Of a stretch of DNA of 64,000 bases, positions 10,819-21,860 are shown in pieces; positions within the stretch are counted from its first letter, which is position 1; each line of letters opens with the position of its first letter. The DNA is taken from positions 21,754,562 through 21,818,561 of the forward strand of contig OX388347.1 in NCBI GenBank assembly GCA_947579665.1, read 5' to 3'. The notes under the pieces were generated by a model. That model searched no databases. It saw nothing but the letters and a program-made list of their open reading frames with translations, and was not told the origin of the DNA. Both the position numbers and the translations under genes were made by a program. This DNA is from Sympetrum striolatum. Taxonomy: Eukaryota; Arthropoda; Insecta; Odonata; Libellulidae.

Positions 10819-11991
10819 GGTGAAATGAACTGCAATAGTAATGAATTCATAAATTGTTTAGTGTGCAAATGAAGAAAGAACTCTTATAAATGAGAACAAT
10901 GAGAATTGAAACAAAATAGAAGATCGTATCGATCATTGAAAATCAGGCCAGTATTAAAAGGATTTGCTGAAAAGTAGACTGGAAGGAATGTTGAAAGGCA
11001 GGAATTAAATAAGAATATTCTCTGATACATTGGGGAGTCAGCCAATGGTTTAATGGTTATAAATTATGAGGAAAACGAATGGCTATGAACAAGACGGTTC
11101 GAAGAGCTGCAGCAAACCAATTTTTCGGACTGTTAACACACGATGATGAAGATGATAATGACGGCAATAGTAATCATGTAGTTCCTCCGTAAAACACGCA
11201 ACGAATGAAACTATTTCCGAGAGAGCTAGAGATTAAAATTACGAGCCCTTGTTCCCATTAAATTCACCTAAACTTGATGAAGGGAAAAGATAAGAATGGG
11301 GAGCGGTTGGTGTTGTGATTCGAGCGATGACAAAAGCAGTCAATAATAAATCACGACCGCCTGCACTGTCGGCGCGCTCGTTATCGGCTGATTCTGAGGA
11401 AGAAATATCCCTTAGAACTCTCGCGGCCCATTCAGTGGCGAGGCCGTATTTCACTCACAACGAAGTTTAGCGAAGTGTTCCTGTATGCAAGACAGAAGTA
11501 GAACATATCTTCAAGAACGTGCGATTCAATGAGTTCTCTCACGGAATTGAAAAGCGGAAATCTAGTGTGATGGCGGTGTTGTTGGTGACGCTCGGGGCAT
11601 TAAAAGCAGGCCCTTAAATCAGAAGACCTCCATTATGTTTTAGTGAATATCTTTCCCAGAGGCTATTGAATGATAGAAATGATCAGTGATGTGCTACGCC
11701 AGTGCGATTTCGGTGGGTTTTGTGTCGGCACTTCTATAATAGTCTCTACTTCTCTTTGAGATTTCCTTCCAACCGTAGACTATGCTGAGGCATCTGCTAC
11801 CTCACTTCGGGTGTGCAGTATACGCACTAATAGTAGTGGTAGATCATTGTTACTAAAAATGTATGAACTTCCATCGCAAAATATAATTAACTCTCCTATT
11901 CAACTATATCTAATGAATAAATTACATTCTTCAGAAATAGTCTTTGATAAAAAAGTATTTAATCTGATTTACCAGAAAAATTGACCCTCCT
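10819..11991. other. Mixed sequence with a small GC-raised patch
   Basis: Mostly featureless. The patch at about 11240-11620 is richer in G, C and CpG, with an open minus frame at 11239-11454 that shows no motif. Confidence 0.35.
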
Positions 11992-12365
11992 CAGGAATTA
12001 CTATAAAAGAATAGAAGCTTTCGAAATGTGGGTATGGAGAAAAATGCTGAACATAAGATCGACAGACAGAGTAAATAAGTAGGAGGTACCGAGAAGAATC
12101 GAATAGGAAAGGATATTGATTAAATTAATCAATAAGAGAAAAGAGACTGGATTGAACACACATTAAGAAGGAAATGATTGAAGGAACAGTAGAGGGAATG
12201 ATTATAAGAGGAAGGAGAAGATTTATAATGATCGATATTTTGAAGAATGGTAAAGGATATGGAGAAATGAAGAGAAAGGCAGAGGATAGAGTGAAATGGA
12301 AAATGATCCCTAAGACCTGCGCAAGCAGATTAGCAGATGATGACGACCATAAAAATACTATATAA
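11992..12365 (+). pseudogene. LINE reverse-transcriptase C-terminal fragment
   Basis: Translation across three frames gives a decayed non-LTR retrotransposon tail. YKRIEAFEMWVWRKML lies at about 11994-12052, with two in-frame stops following. A WIEHTLRR segment at about 12149-12172 is in a second frame. EGTVEGMIIRGRRRF at about 12180-12224 and MKRKAEDRVKW at about 12268-12300 are in a third frame. The frame ends with an Asp-rich DDDD run encoded by GATGATGACGAC, as often seen at the 3' end of RTE-type elements. Homology to insect endonuclease-reverse transcriptases is clear by pattern. The copy is opposite in orientation to the one at 1230-1715 and belongs to a related but different lineage (RKML versus RRMK after EMW). 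Confidence 0.75.
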
Positions 12366-13319
12366 ATACTTTCGCTCAAGGTTCCGATTTGCTAATAGAT
12401 TGTAGATTTATTCTCGTGCATCTCGGTTGCTATGACTAAATATTGTTATTAATGTTTATCGGGCAGAGACTAAGCAGAAGAATCAGAACCCGCGGCCATC
12501 GAGATTCATGCAGAGTTCAGGCGATTACAATAGGAAACCAAACTAAGCCAATTATTATTTAGTTAAAAATTAAAATTCCATGCTCGGTCCCTTTAAAGTC
12601 TTAATCTAAACATAGAATATCGTAAATAGAGTCACAAGAACTTGTGTGTTGCAGTATCTTAATTTTTCCATTCAAGTACTTGCACAAGTATTGTATATCG
12701 CTTCAATTCCAAATAGTTTCAAAAGTCGGTTTTTCTACTCCTGATGTTGACGTTCTCGCGCTAAATCGAATGGTAATTTAAATTAAAAGTTACATTCCAA
12801 AGTTTTCCAGATTGTTTTGTAGTTTCTAATTTATATGAGTTTATTTGCTTTTATTTGCTGTTCGTTTAAAACTTTCCATATGTTAAGGTTTTTGCTGCAT
12901 TGAAATTTTTTTCGCTAGGTAAATATTTAACAAAATTGACCCCTTCAATGTTTTTTGAAATAAAATGAATGTGATTTTGCGGAACTGGAAGGCAAATATA
13001 TATTAATTCTATTTATATTTTTACTGTGTGCATTGAACCAATATTGTAAATAGAATAGACTACTACTATTAGCCCCATTATTATTACTACTACTACTAGT
13101 AGGTCCAGCTTTATTTACCACAAACTATGTAAGTTGCAATTTACTTTATTTGCCATTAAAATAGAATAAGTTTTGATAGTTAGTTTAACTGGTTTATAAT
13201 TTATCACGCACAGTGCTAATTCTTTTCTCAAACTTTTAATTTAGTACGTTTGAAATCATTTTCACTAGATAATGAATGAGAGATTGAAGTAAAATTTATT
13301 CCATCGATATTAAATTTGA
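12366..13319. other. AT-rich, nothing recognised
   Basis: Only a short ACT/TAC trinucleotide run near 13085 stands out. No exon or repeat is supported. Confidence 0.4.
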
Positions 13320-13960
13320 AAGGGTGGTTGCCTTCGATCTCAGGTGGGGCTCGAGAGAAAACGCTTTTGTGTCGCAGTTCCTCCTCGGAAATACTCTAAA
13401 GCGTAATCCGCGACCCAGTTGCTCTTCATAGTTTATTATTAAGTGCACTGCCTTAATGCATCTTCGTCTCTGCAGCGAGGACGTTCTGCGTCGTTTTTCC
13501 TCGGCGGACGAGGAGACAAAAGGTCTGGCAGAGGAGGATTTAGAGGGGAAAATAGAGGGAAAAGAATGCTGGAAGTGGTGGAAGTACACAAGAGACGTTG
13601 AAGGAAGTTTTCTGAAGAGATGACTCTCTCGCTCGAGTAAGCTCTCGAGGGAGTGTGTGAGAGGACTACTGCCAGAAGATAAGGAGCACACTCTCTCCCT
13701 CGTTTTTATATTTATTCTCCCTCCCCCTCCTCGATACATCGGGAGGTGTCTCTTCAGATCCCTCCTCAACAGGGGATGCCATAATTGACATAATTAAGGC
13801 GCGCTCCTGTTGATTTTTCTCTCATTCCGACCTGTTACGTGCCTCCGTTCTCCGGCGAATTGTTTTCCCGCATTTTCGGACCTTCCAGACCCGCAATAAA
13901 TGCGATGGAAATTTGAATGTTTCGTCAATTTGTGGGTGGAGTATGACGGAAGGGGAAATT
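13320..13960. other. GC-raised island with the window's longest open frame
   Basis: A 157-codon minus-strand frame (13296-13769) and two overlapping frames at 13794-14066 are open here. The 13480-13720 part is purine-rich on +, so the minus frame is Ser/Arg/Pro-rich and low-complexity. No domain, signal peptide or splice-bounded exon was recognised, and a gene is not claimed. Confidence 0.4.
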
Positions 13961-15340
13961 CCAAATTTTTCTGCTGAGTAAGGTCTAGTTGAATATCTAA
14001 GAAATCTATCGTTAACATCGCGCGCAACTGTTTTGTAGCACAAAAAATCTTATTTATATAAAACAAACAAGCTGAACTCTTGCATAAATGTGTAAGGGCG
14101 ATTCTCTAAAATAAGATAAATTTATAAATTCTCTGAAAAAACGAATGATTAAATTAAATTGTTCGTATTTGATTAAAAATAATTGAAGTCGAATATGCAA
14201 TAGTGAGTAATAGTTACCCTTATATTAAAAAACTATATTATTGGCACATTTTACATCAAAAAGTATAATACTAATTTAGTATATATTTTTCAGTTATCAT
14301 GCACATAATCCATACTATCTAAGATAATTGTTTGGAAACCTATCTTTGGAAATTATATACTCATTTTCTAATATCTACTTTCTCATGCAAACTTTGGGAA
14401 GTATGTTCATTTAATAAAACTTTCTGTTATCAAATTACTCTCCTTTAAAAATTCCTGAACCTTATTATATTATCCATACGTGATGTAACCGTCGTATCAA
14501 CATTCAGCAATTACATTCTTTCGTTAAAGTTCATTTCATGGAGAAATAAGATTACATTTATAGAAATAATTTTCGTACAATAAAAATGAATTTTTATAAT
14601 TTAATAACTAAATGAGCTACTGGACAATAACTTTGAATGTATTAACAGTAATATTTAACTAAATATTACGAATGCAACGTAACGTGACGCAATACAAAGC
14701 CAAAGAGAACAAGCAACTACGAACTGTTTTCAGGGAAAATTAAATTATTAATGCTACTTAATTATTGAAAAAGTTATAATGGAAATAATTTTACTTGATC
14801 AGAATGTTACTAAAATTGAAAATCAACTTAATTTAACCTATTTTTTCCAACTCTAATAATTCACACGATTTGTGATCGAGAAATATTTCGCCGAGACTCA
14901 TTTATCCATAGTTTATGTTAATGTCACGATAGCATTATCGTAAAACTGAAATTAAATATTTTTGTTAGTTAATAAAACATTTGGTATCCGTATTCCTTTC
15001 ATAATTATGCTCATTAATGTCACAGAACGTTACTTAAAATTTAGTCTATTTACAGTTATTCATTTGGTCGTAAAATGTCTTCGTGCAAATATAATATCTT
15101 AGAAATACACGTTCTATAGCGACAGAAGTCAGTTTAACTTTTGATGTAGTTTTCATACAAAGTTTGGGAGGTAAATTTTCGACTGTTAATTTTGAACGGT
15201 GTCAACTTCTAGCAACAATAAGCCTTCCCCTGTGATTCCCTTCACCTTTGTCTAGTTGAGTAATTGAATCTTTTCTGGATTTAAATAAGTTTGCTTAGAC
15301 TTCATATTCTCACGATTCGGAATCATAAATCTTTACGCGA
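13961..15340. other. AT-rich, nothing recognised
   Basis: No structure above background was noted on either strand. Confidence 0.4.
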
Positions 15341-15740
15341 AATAATGTTTGAAGTTGGAGGAGAAGAGGATCTTACTACGTTTTCTTTGTCTTTTCGTTG
15401 TCTCATTTATGTGTCGTAATTGAAAACTATCAGTAAGCAAGGGTTTACTTCGGATTATGCACGATCGACGGAAAGAACGCGGAAAGCAGAAGTTCCTTTG
15501 AAAGGCATAAAACATGCTCTGAAAGCAGCATAGTTGTGGAGAGAAAAGTTTGGGAAAATGGAGTCCAAAAGAAGTGAGTAAAAGCGCGTGCTTCCCGGAT
15601 GCAGAGAGAATGAGGCGGGTTTTATCGACTGAGAATCTTCGGTTGAATAACATTTTGAAGGAGAGGAAGAAGCCTTAACGAAGATAATGAGAGGGAAGTC
15701 TCTTTCGCTGAGAGTTCGCACTAAAGAAATGATGGAACGT
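15341..15740. other. Purine-skewed, GC-raised island
   Basis: The plus strand is rich in GA words (GGAGAGGAAG, GAGAGGGAAG). Two overlapping minus frames (15333-15653 and 15455-15721) are open because the complementary strand is pyrimidine-rich. No motif. Confidence 0.4.
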
Positions 15741-16021
15741 GTTCAAGTTATTTTGTGTGAATAAATAGTCCGACGAGATTCCTCCTGAAAATTAAATTGT
15801 GTAGTTTAACTACATTTCTACCACTTCGGAAGGCTTATACTGATATCATGAGATAACTAGAGCAACCTTACTTGGTTTTACAAAGAAACTGCAAGGAATG
15901 TGTGAAACTAGGGTGGAAAAAGCTGATGAGGAGACTTAATTAAGTATGGATGAGTCATTAAATAAGGTGAAAATAGAAGAAAACATTAAAAGATTCATGA
16001 TTAAGCAACGGATAATCTATA

Positions 16022-16039
16022 TACGAGTATATACTCGTA
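16022..16039. repeat. Perfect 18-bp palindrome
   Basis: TACGAGTATATACTCGTA is fully self-complementary with no loop. It could be a dimeric factor site or chance. Confidence 0.8.
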
Positions 16040-16832
16040 AGTCTGCGAATAGCCACATCTTTAAAATAGAATAACATAAAAATTCTCTAAAAACGTTGAT
16101 CAACAGTTAATGCTGTCAATAGAGATGTTAAGTTCTGAAGGTGATTGTTTACCAAGGAAAGTGTTTTAAAAATGTGAAAGTAAAATGAGCTTGTTGCGAT
16201 AATGTTTCCTTTACATCATTGATATTACTTACTTCTAGTTTGCATGGAAATTTTCGAAAATTGGAAATGTATATTACTACAGTGTTTTTAGGAAGAAGAT
16301 TATTGATCAGCCACATGTACGTATGTTAACATCTCTATAACTAGAATGCATAATTTCAAATTGTTATGAATCGGTTATTTCTGAATGGGGAATGTGTTTT
16401 GTTTCCATAGCTTACTCCTTGATAAAAAGAACTCAATGTAGACCTAGATGTGACAAAATCTACGAGAAGGGAAATCATTGCCTATTCATACCTCTGTATA
16501 AATATTTTGCTGGAAATAATGTTTGTTTCTATGACTTTGTTGAAACACGTTGTGGGATAGCTCTCTATTTTCAAACTCCAAATTTATTGAATTATTTCCA
16601 ATATACTGTTGCAGATTCGATAATATAATCCATACCATAAATTTTATCTAATCTTTCCAATTAAACATATATGGCCCATTCTTGACTCTCATTTTGTTGT
16701 TTATCATTGTGAAAAATACTGTTGAATTTGGTTTAATTTCCGTAAGAAAGTGTTTCACAGCATTTGAAAATTAAATTGATGATTGTCCTTTCGGATAAAC
16801 ATGTAATTGATGTGTCGAGAGGAAAGCGAAAG

Positions 16833-16865
16833 ATTTATTTACGTATTTGTAATACGTAAATAAAT
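16833..16865. repeat. Perfect 15-bp stem hairpin
   Basis: ATTTATTTACGTATT at 16833-16847 pairs exactly with 16851-16865 around a 3-nt loop. Confidence 0.8.
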
Positions 16866-17259
16866 ATATTATCATAGCTGGCCATGCAAAGTTCTTCCTA
16901 TACCTTTCTGATATACTTTAGCAGGTAATTCCTCCCATTCCAAAGCGAGATTATGGGCTTACATATTTAATTTCAATGTAGATGTTGGCTGGACTTAATG
17001 CTTTTACCATATCTCGGTCGTACTCTTCATATTTCGTTATTTCATTATCGTTGGAATTTCAAGTTCAAAAGTAGCTATTCAACTCATCAAAATATTAGAT
17101 TTCTCTTAAATTTCCTTTTTATCCCCACAGGAGTGATACCATGGAGGATTGGAGGAGGATTTAAAGGACTTTCCCAGGAAAGGCAAACAGTTGAGAAAGT
17201 GTCACCAAGTGAAAGAAATAAAGGTAGTTAAAATAACAATGTGAAGTATTTTACCCCAA

Positions 17260-17542
17260 GAAAGTCTATGAATATATAAGGAAAGGGTTGAGGTGACTTT
17301 GCACATAAGGGCGTGCATCCAGAAAAATTCCCACGGAAAAACGGACTTGAAAAAAGTCTGACAGGGCCGAGAATCAAACCCGGGATCTTTCTCTATCCGG
17401 GAGGCTGCCTTAACCTCCTAAGTTCTGGCCGGGTAGCCTAGATGGTTAAGACAGCCTCCCGGATAGAAGAAGATCCCGGGTTTGATTCCCGGCCCTGTCA
17501 GACTTTTTTCAAGTCCGTTTTTCCACGGGAAAGTCTATGAAT
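17260..17542. mobile_element. Head-to-head tRNA-SINE dimer with one 14-bp target duplication
   Basis: GAAAGTCTATGAAT occurs exactly at 17260-17273 and 17529-17542 and brackets 255 bp. Inside, the left part is a SINE on the minus strand and the right part is the same SINE on the plus strand. Their 5' tRNA-like heads meet near 17420-17430. The arms (about 17329-17417 and 17442-17528) are roughly 95% identical as inverted copies. The left copy extends further, through a 3' body ending near 17280 that matches the fragment at 31438-31537. The right copy stops abruptly at the target duplication. A single duplication around both copies argues that the palindrome was inserted as one unit. Confidence 0.85.
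17427..17494 (+). repeat. tRNA-like head of the right-hand SINE copy
   Basis: GGCCGGG at 17427-17433 pairs with CCCGGCC at 17488-17494 as a 7-bp acceptor-like stem. TAGCCTAGATGG at 17434-17445 fits the pol III A box exactly, and GGTTTGATTCC at 17479-17489 fits the B box with one change (T for C). The anticodon arm does not fold properly and there is no plausible anticodon, so this is a SINE promoter head and not a functional tRNA. In the left copy the B box is kept but the A-box region is diverged. Confidence 0.75.
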
Positions 17543-18330
17543 TTAATTTTAACTTCAGCATTCGTAATATTCTGCTTATTTATAGTTATCTAAGTTCTCC
17601 ACCGCTCTTCAGAATTCCTTTATGCTTCCCCCTGTCGCCACTCATCGTCTTATTTAATTCGAATCTAATTGCATCGAAAAGCCGAAGAAAAGGTCTTTAA
17701 ATCCGACGAGAGGAAAGAGATGAAGGGTAGAGAGATAACATAAAATGTATTTAGAGGGAGCGACATTCAAAAAGGAAAGAGCGCAAGTGTCAGTCAGCAT
17801 GAAAGGAGGGAGAAGTGTGAAGAAGTAAACGAAGAGGGCAGGCAGCCAAGTTTATGAAAAAAGATAAAGAGAATTCGGTATTAGGAGCGAGAAAAGGCAG
17901 AGGAGAGAGAGATAAGGAAGCCATTGAGAGGCCCGAGTTATATTCTGAAGATAAAATGAGACGAGAGAGTTGCATGAAAAGGCTCTAAAAAGAGAGAGAC
18001 GGCTCGGCGAATGGTGGATATAAATTGTAGAGGAGAAAGAGATAAGGAGAGAAGGAAGTAATTAAGGTGGTGAGATAGAAAGGAGAGCATAACGAAGGGC
18101 GGAAGATGCGGAAGTTGGTTGAGGTGTAGCGGAGAGAGAGACTTCCAACGTGTTTTAAGTGAATTTCCATGTTCTGATCCGCTTTGCTCAATCTCGGCTC
18201 GTCTGCCTTTTCCTTTAGTATTCCCCTGCCATCTGGTGGCGTCTTCTTCGGCGGGGACCGAGGAAAGTGGGCCGAGAGACACCGGAGGAGATAATTGCTT
18301 TAGGCGCTAACGAGCGATTCTCCACCGGGG
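17543..18330. other. Strongly purine-skewed island
   Basis: Between about 17695 and 18110 the plus strand is almost entirely A and G with GAGAGAGA and GGAGAAAG words. A GC/CpG-rich segment follows at about 18180-18330. Open frames on both strands, up to 114 codons, are low-complexity or motif-free. Confidence 0.5.
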
Positions 18331-19590
18331 ACCCGTGTGACGTCACTCCCTTCCACAGGTGAAAGAAATGAGGATTAGGAAGTTTGGGATGAAAGCCTCC
18401 ATATTTTTCGTGGCTTAGGTTTTCGAAAGTGAATTATTTTCGCCGCCGCAGCTTTGCTTTCAGAATGAGAATTTTCCGTCTTTGCTTATTGAAACTCTAA
18501 CCTTGGGCACGTAAAGGTGGAAGAATCTGGGTTCAGGGATAAACTCGTAGAGAAATCATCGTTTTCTACGTCCATATTTATACATATTCGTCATTATCTT
18601 ACAACCAGATTGCTACTTGCAGCGATAAAAAAGTATTTTTGTATTAACGTAATGGATCAATTTACAACTTCAGAAATCGACGATCAAAGGTGCAATGGAA
18701 TGTCTGACGACGTTTAGAAAATTTAGTAAGTAAATTTTTTAACGTGACGCATTGAAAAATAATGTCATAGGATATAGAGATTACTTATGCCATTCTCAGA
18801 CCTCTTTCTTTTGAAATGTTTCAGAAAAAAATACGGTTGTAAGAATTTTATGCTAGTCCGCAAAAGGATAAAGCTTAATCGAAAATTCGTATTTTTAGAT
18901 TGTAATCTTTAATAGGAAAAAACGTTAAAACTTTGATAAAAACATATCCTTCACAAAATTTTGATTTAGGATTAGTCGCTAATAATTAGCCAACAAAATG
19001 AAGTTGCGTCAATTAGTTAATATTCCTTAGATAAAAGAATTTGTGATATGTAATTCTTTTCAAGGTATATGTATATGCTATATGGCGCTGAAGAATGTCA
19101 TGCAGTGATAATTAAATACTATTAAACATACTAAAAGCTAGTTATCTCGAAAACAATTATTTAAGTAAATTAATGAGCTAAGGGTGAAACATAAAAATAT
19201 CTAATAATTTCCTTCAATACTCATCATGTACGCATCATTGAAGCTTGTTTAATTCGTTAAAACTGTCACATCAGCTAAACCGTGTTGGTGTACTTTAACT
19301 TAAGAAAAAATCCTATTTTGATTTTATACACAATGTCTTCAAGTTCTTAATCTCTTGGCCTTGGGTTTTGGACTCAAGGTCATGTCTTATGTTCCCTTGT
19401 CCCTTGTTCAGAGCCAAATTTTTGCTTCACAGACCCCCTCATCTATTGCGATACAGTGCATCGAACTGTATTATTTGAAAATTAAATAAATCGACATTTC
19501 AGCCTCACACCTGCCGCAGTACGCGCAAGCCATTCGTATGACTCGATTGTGCATAGTCCCACCATACGAATAGTATATGACCTATACGTA
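18331..19590. other. AT-rich, nothing recognised
   Basis: A small inverted repeat (ATTCGTAT...ATACGAAT, about 19530-19570) is present just before the dispersed repeat that follows. Nothing else stands out. Confidence 0.35.
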
Positions 19591-20311
19591 GATGTGTTTG
19601 ATTTTCGCAATAAGCGATAAAACTAACAAATAACGCTAATTTCGACAGTTTTAATAAGCAGCACGGATTTTGGTGAATTACGCTTCATTCATCATTTGTA
19701 AGAGGGTATTTTGGTATGATTAAAATACATATACAATATATAATTGTATGGGTAAAATTAGCGTTTGGCACCAAACGTAACCTTTACCATTGTGGTAAAA
19801 TTTTCGTTCAAACGCAACTTTTACCATAGTATGATTTACGTATTTTTTGTCATATTTTTCATCATTCATGACATCTTTGCTTACTCAAATTCAGCTTTGA
19901 TCTTTTGCAATAAATTCACAAAACTTTCTTTCCATTATGGATTATCCAAAAATCTCGCCTAATTCCATGAAGAAATATGTTTTTTTTTCCTAACATCCAT
20001 CGTGTCAATATGTTTTTAATGAAAATATCATGTTTTGTTGATCTGCAGCTGTGAATGCATTTTCCTTAGGTGTAAACAGCAGAGTTTTAAATAAATTTAA
20101 TTTAATATTTTGTATAATTTGCAGTCAATAATATTTTCAATGCTTTTAATGTTTATGCTAAAGTGTGCCTAATATTATTCCTTTGCTTAAATGAGACTCT
20201 GTGAAAATAAGTAACGCCAAATTTAGGAAACATAATAAAAACACAAAACACCACAATTTGGTTTACAAATCCACAGATTCAGAAAAAATAGAAACATTTT
20301 CCAACACCTCT
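19591..20311 (+). repeat. Dispersed repeat D, copy A (about 720 bp)
   Basis: Matches 56457-57054 in the same orientation over nearly its whole length, by eye around 85-90% identical. Shared landmarks include AATAAGCGATAAAAC, AATAAGCAGCACGG, GACATCTTTGCTTAC and GGTGTAAACAGCA. Copy A differs by a 78-bp insertion at 19751-19828 and by about 60 bp near 20155-20215 that copy B lacks. No frame is conserved between copies, so it is non-coding. Class unknown; no terminal repeats were recognised. Confidence 0.8.
19751..19828. mobile_element. 78-bp hairpin micro-element nested in repeat D
   Basis: It is flanked by exact 5-bp repeats GTATG (19746-19750 and 19829-19833). Paralogous copy B has a single GTATT at 56620-56624 in the same context, that is, an empty site. 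The insert has two internal hairpins: GGTAAAATTAGCGTTTGG folds back on the following 20 nt, and a second GGTAAAATTTTCGTT folds onto the end. The outer ends are also inverted repeats (GGTAAAA.T..GCGTTTG). This looks like a very small MITE. No mobilising transposase can be named. Confidence 0.7.
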
Positions 20312-21540
20312 ACCTATACGTGATGATTCGTTCACACCTGGAGTAAGGTGGACTACTAGTTCTCCTTAAGACAAGTACAAGACTCAAGTGGATGTTGGTT
20401 GTGAACTCCACCCTGTGATAATCCGGCAATTGATTAAACAACTTCTATGGAAAATATATACATCAAAAGATGTTTGCTCATTTTAAGATTCATTAGATAA
20501 CAAAACTATTTGACGTAAAAATGACGTTAATTATATACTAAATTATTATTTGATAGTCACAATTCAATTCTCTTTGATTTTTGTGGAATTTCAATGTATC
20601 CTGAACGTTATGCAAATTGCTTCGTAAACTTGGTCGCATATCTTTAAGGATACTGTTTTCAGGCAAGTGTCCGATTATTTTGCACCACTTTCCAACAATA
20701 TTAGCGATTATAATTAATTATTTACTGTCGTGACCTGAATCGTTAATCACGGTGAAAACCTAGAAAATTTAGAAAACATTGTAGTAACAGAAATAGAAAG
20801 AATTGCAGACGTAGCTCCCATACGTACACCTGAATTTTTAAAAATACTCCTTTTGCGGCAGGTTAAAATTAAACGAAGAAGATAACAAGGCCATAGAAAA
20901 ATTAGTATACCATAACTAATAATTAATTATTTTCAAATTCAATAGTTTTCTAATGTAAAATATTTTTTATTCAAGCATTTTCAAAACTTTCAGTGCAATT
21001 CAGTCTTTTTTGTTTTTCAATTCTAATAACATTGTACACAATTTATTTTACAACCAAATGGAACAATTTTATATACATTGGATATTTCATTGATTTTATT
21101 GATAAGTTTTCCAGTTCTAAAAATATTGTACACAATAAACTTTCAAAGCAAATGGATTAATTTCAGGGGGTCCCTAAAAAATTCTTAAAAATGATATTTC
21201 CTTGTAAGTAAGGTTCATTTTAATGAGCAAGGATAATGAGTGTTCACAGTTTTTAATAAATTCTTGCATAAACTTTAATTCTACACTAACCTTAGTAAGG
21301 CGTATTACACGCTCAAATAAAAAGTCAGTTAAATGATTCCTTTGTCATATTCATTCATGAAAATTAACATGCGAATATTCTAAAAGCATACGTGCATATA
21401 AGTATTTTGTTTTTTTAATACGTGTTATCTCCAAAAAAATTGAAAATAAAAACAGCGGTGTTACATCCTGAATTGTACGAACGAACTAAATGAATTTCTT
21501 CCTTATCGAGTTTAAAAATGAATTTCCGTGGCATCCGACG
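20312..21540. other. AT-rich, nothing recognised
   Basis: No supported repeat, RNA or exon. Confidence 0.4.
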
Positions 21541-21860
21541 ATTCTAGAAAAACTGGAAAAAATGGACGCGATGGTAAAGGAATGAATTTTAAATTTTGTT
21601 TATCGATATATTGGAGCTCGGACGTCTCGATTTCACCCTTTCGCCGAACGGATTAATTTTAGTCGGGAGGGCATAAATGTAGCACAGTAGATTCTTTTTC
21701 ATGTCCCAACACTCTTTCCGACAAAAGGAATCCAATTGCACAGCAGCTGAGAGCGTGTAATTCCGGATATGGAGAGGCTCTAGAGATTGGGGAGGGAACA
21801 CGGCAGGCGTGAAATTGAGAGTTGCCATATCGGGAAAGGGTTTGTTCTGCATTCACCGTG
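21541..21860. other. Small GC-raised patch
   Basis: Two overlapping minus-strand frames (21589-21852 and 21659-21856) are open, with no motif. Similar in texture to the other islands. Confidence 0.3.

Larger units (their letters stand above)
15741..17259. other. AT-rich sequence with two palindromes
   Basis: Contains the palindromes at 16022-16039 and 16833-16865. Near 17131 a pyrimidine-rich run ending in CACAG looks like a splice acceptor, but the following frame stops after eight codons from its ATG and no partner exon is visible. Confidence 0.35.

Noticed and set aside
13296..13769. 157-codon minus-strand open frame, longest in the window
   Set aside because: It lies in a purine-skewed tract, so stops are depleted on the pyrimidine-rich strand. 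The product is Ser/Arg/Pro-rich without a domain, signal peptide or splice support.
17100..17231. Exon beginning after a strong-looking acceptor (polypyrimidine then CACAG) near 17131
   Set aside because: The ATG just downstream opens only eight codons, the longer frame crosses the acceptor itself, and no matching donor or conserved peptide was seen.
17427..17494. Functional tRNA gene
   Set aside because: Acceptor pairing and A/B boxes are present, but the D stem has a mismatch, the anticodon arm does not fold, and the sequence continues into a SINE body.
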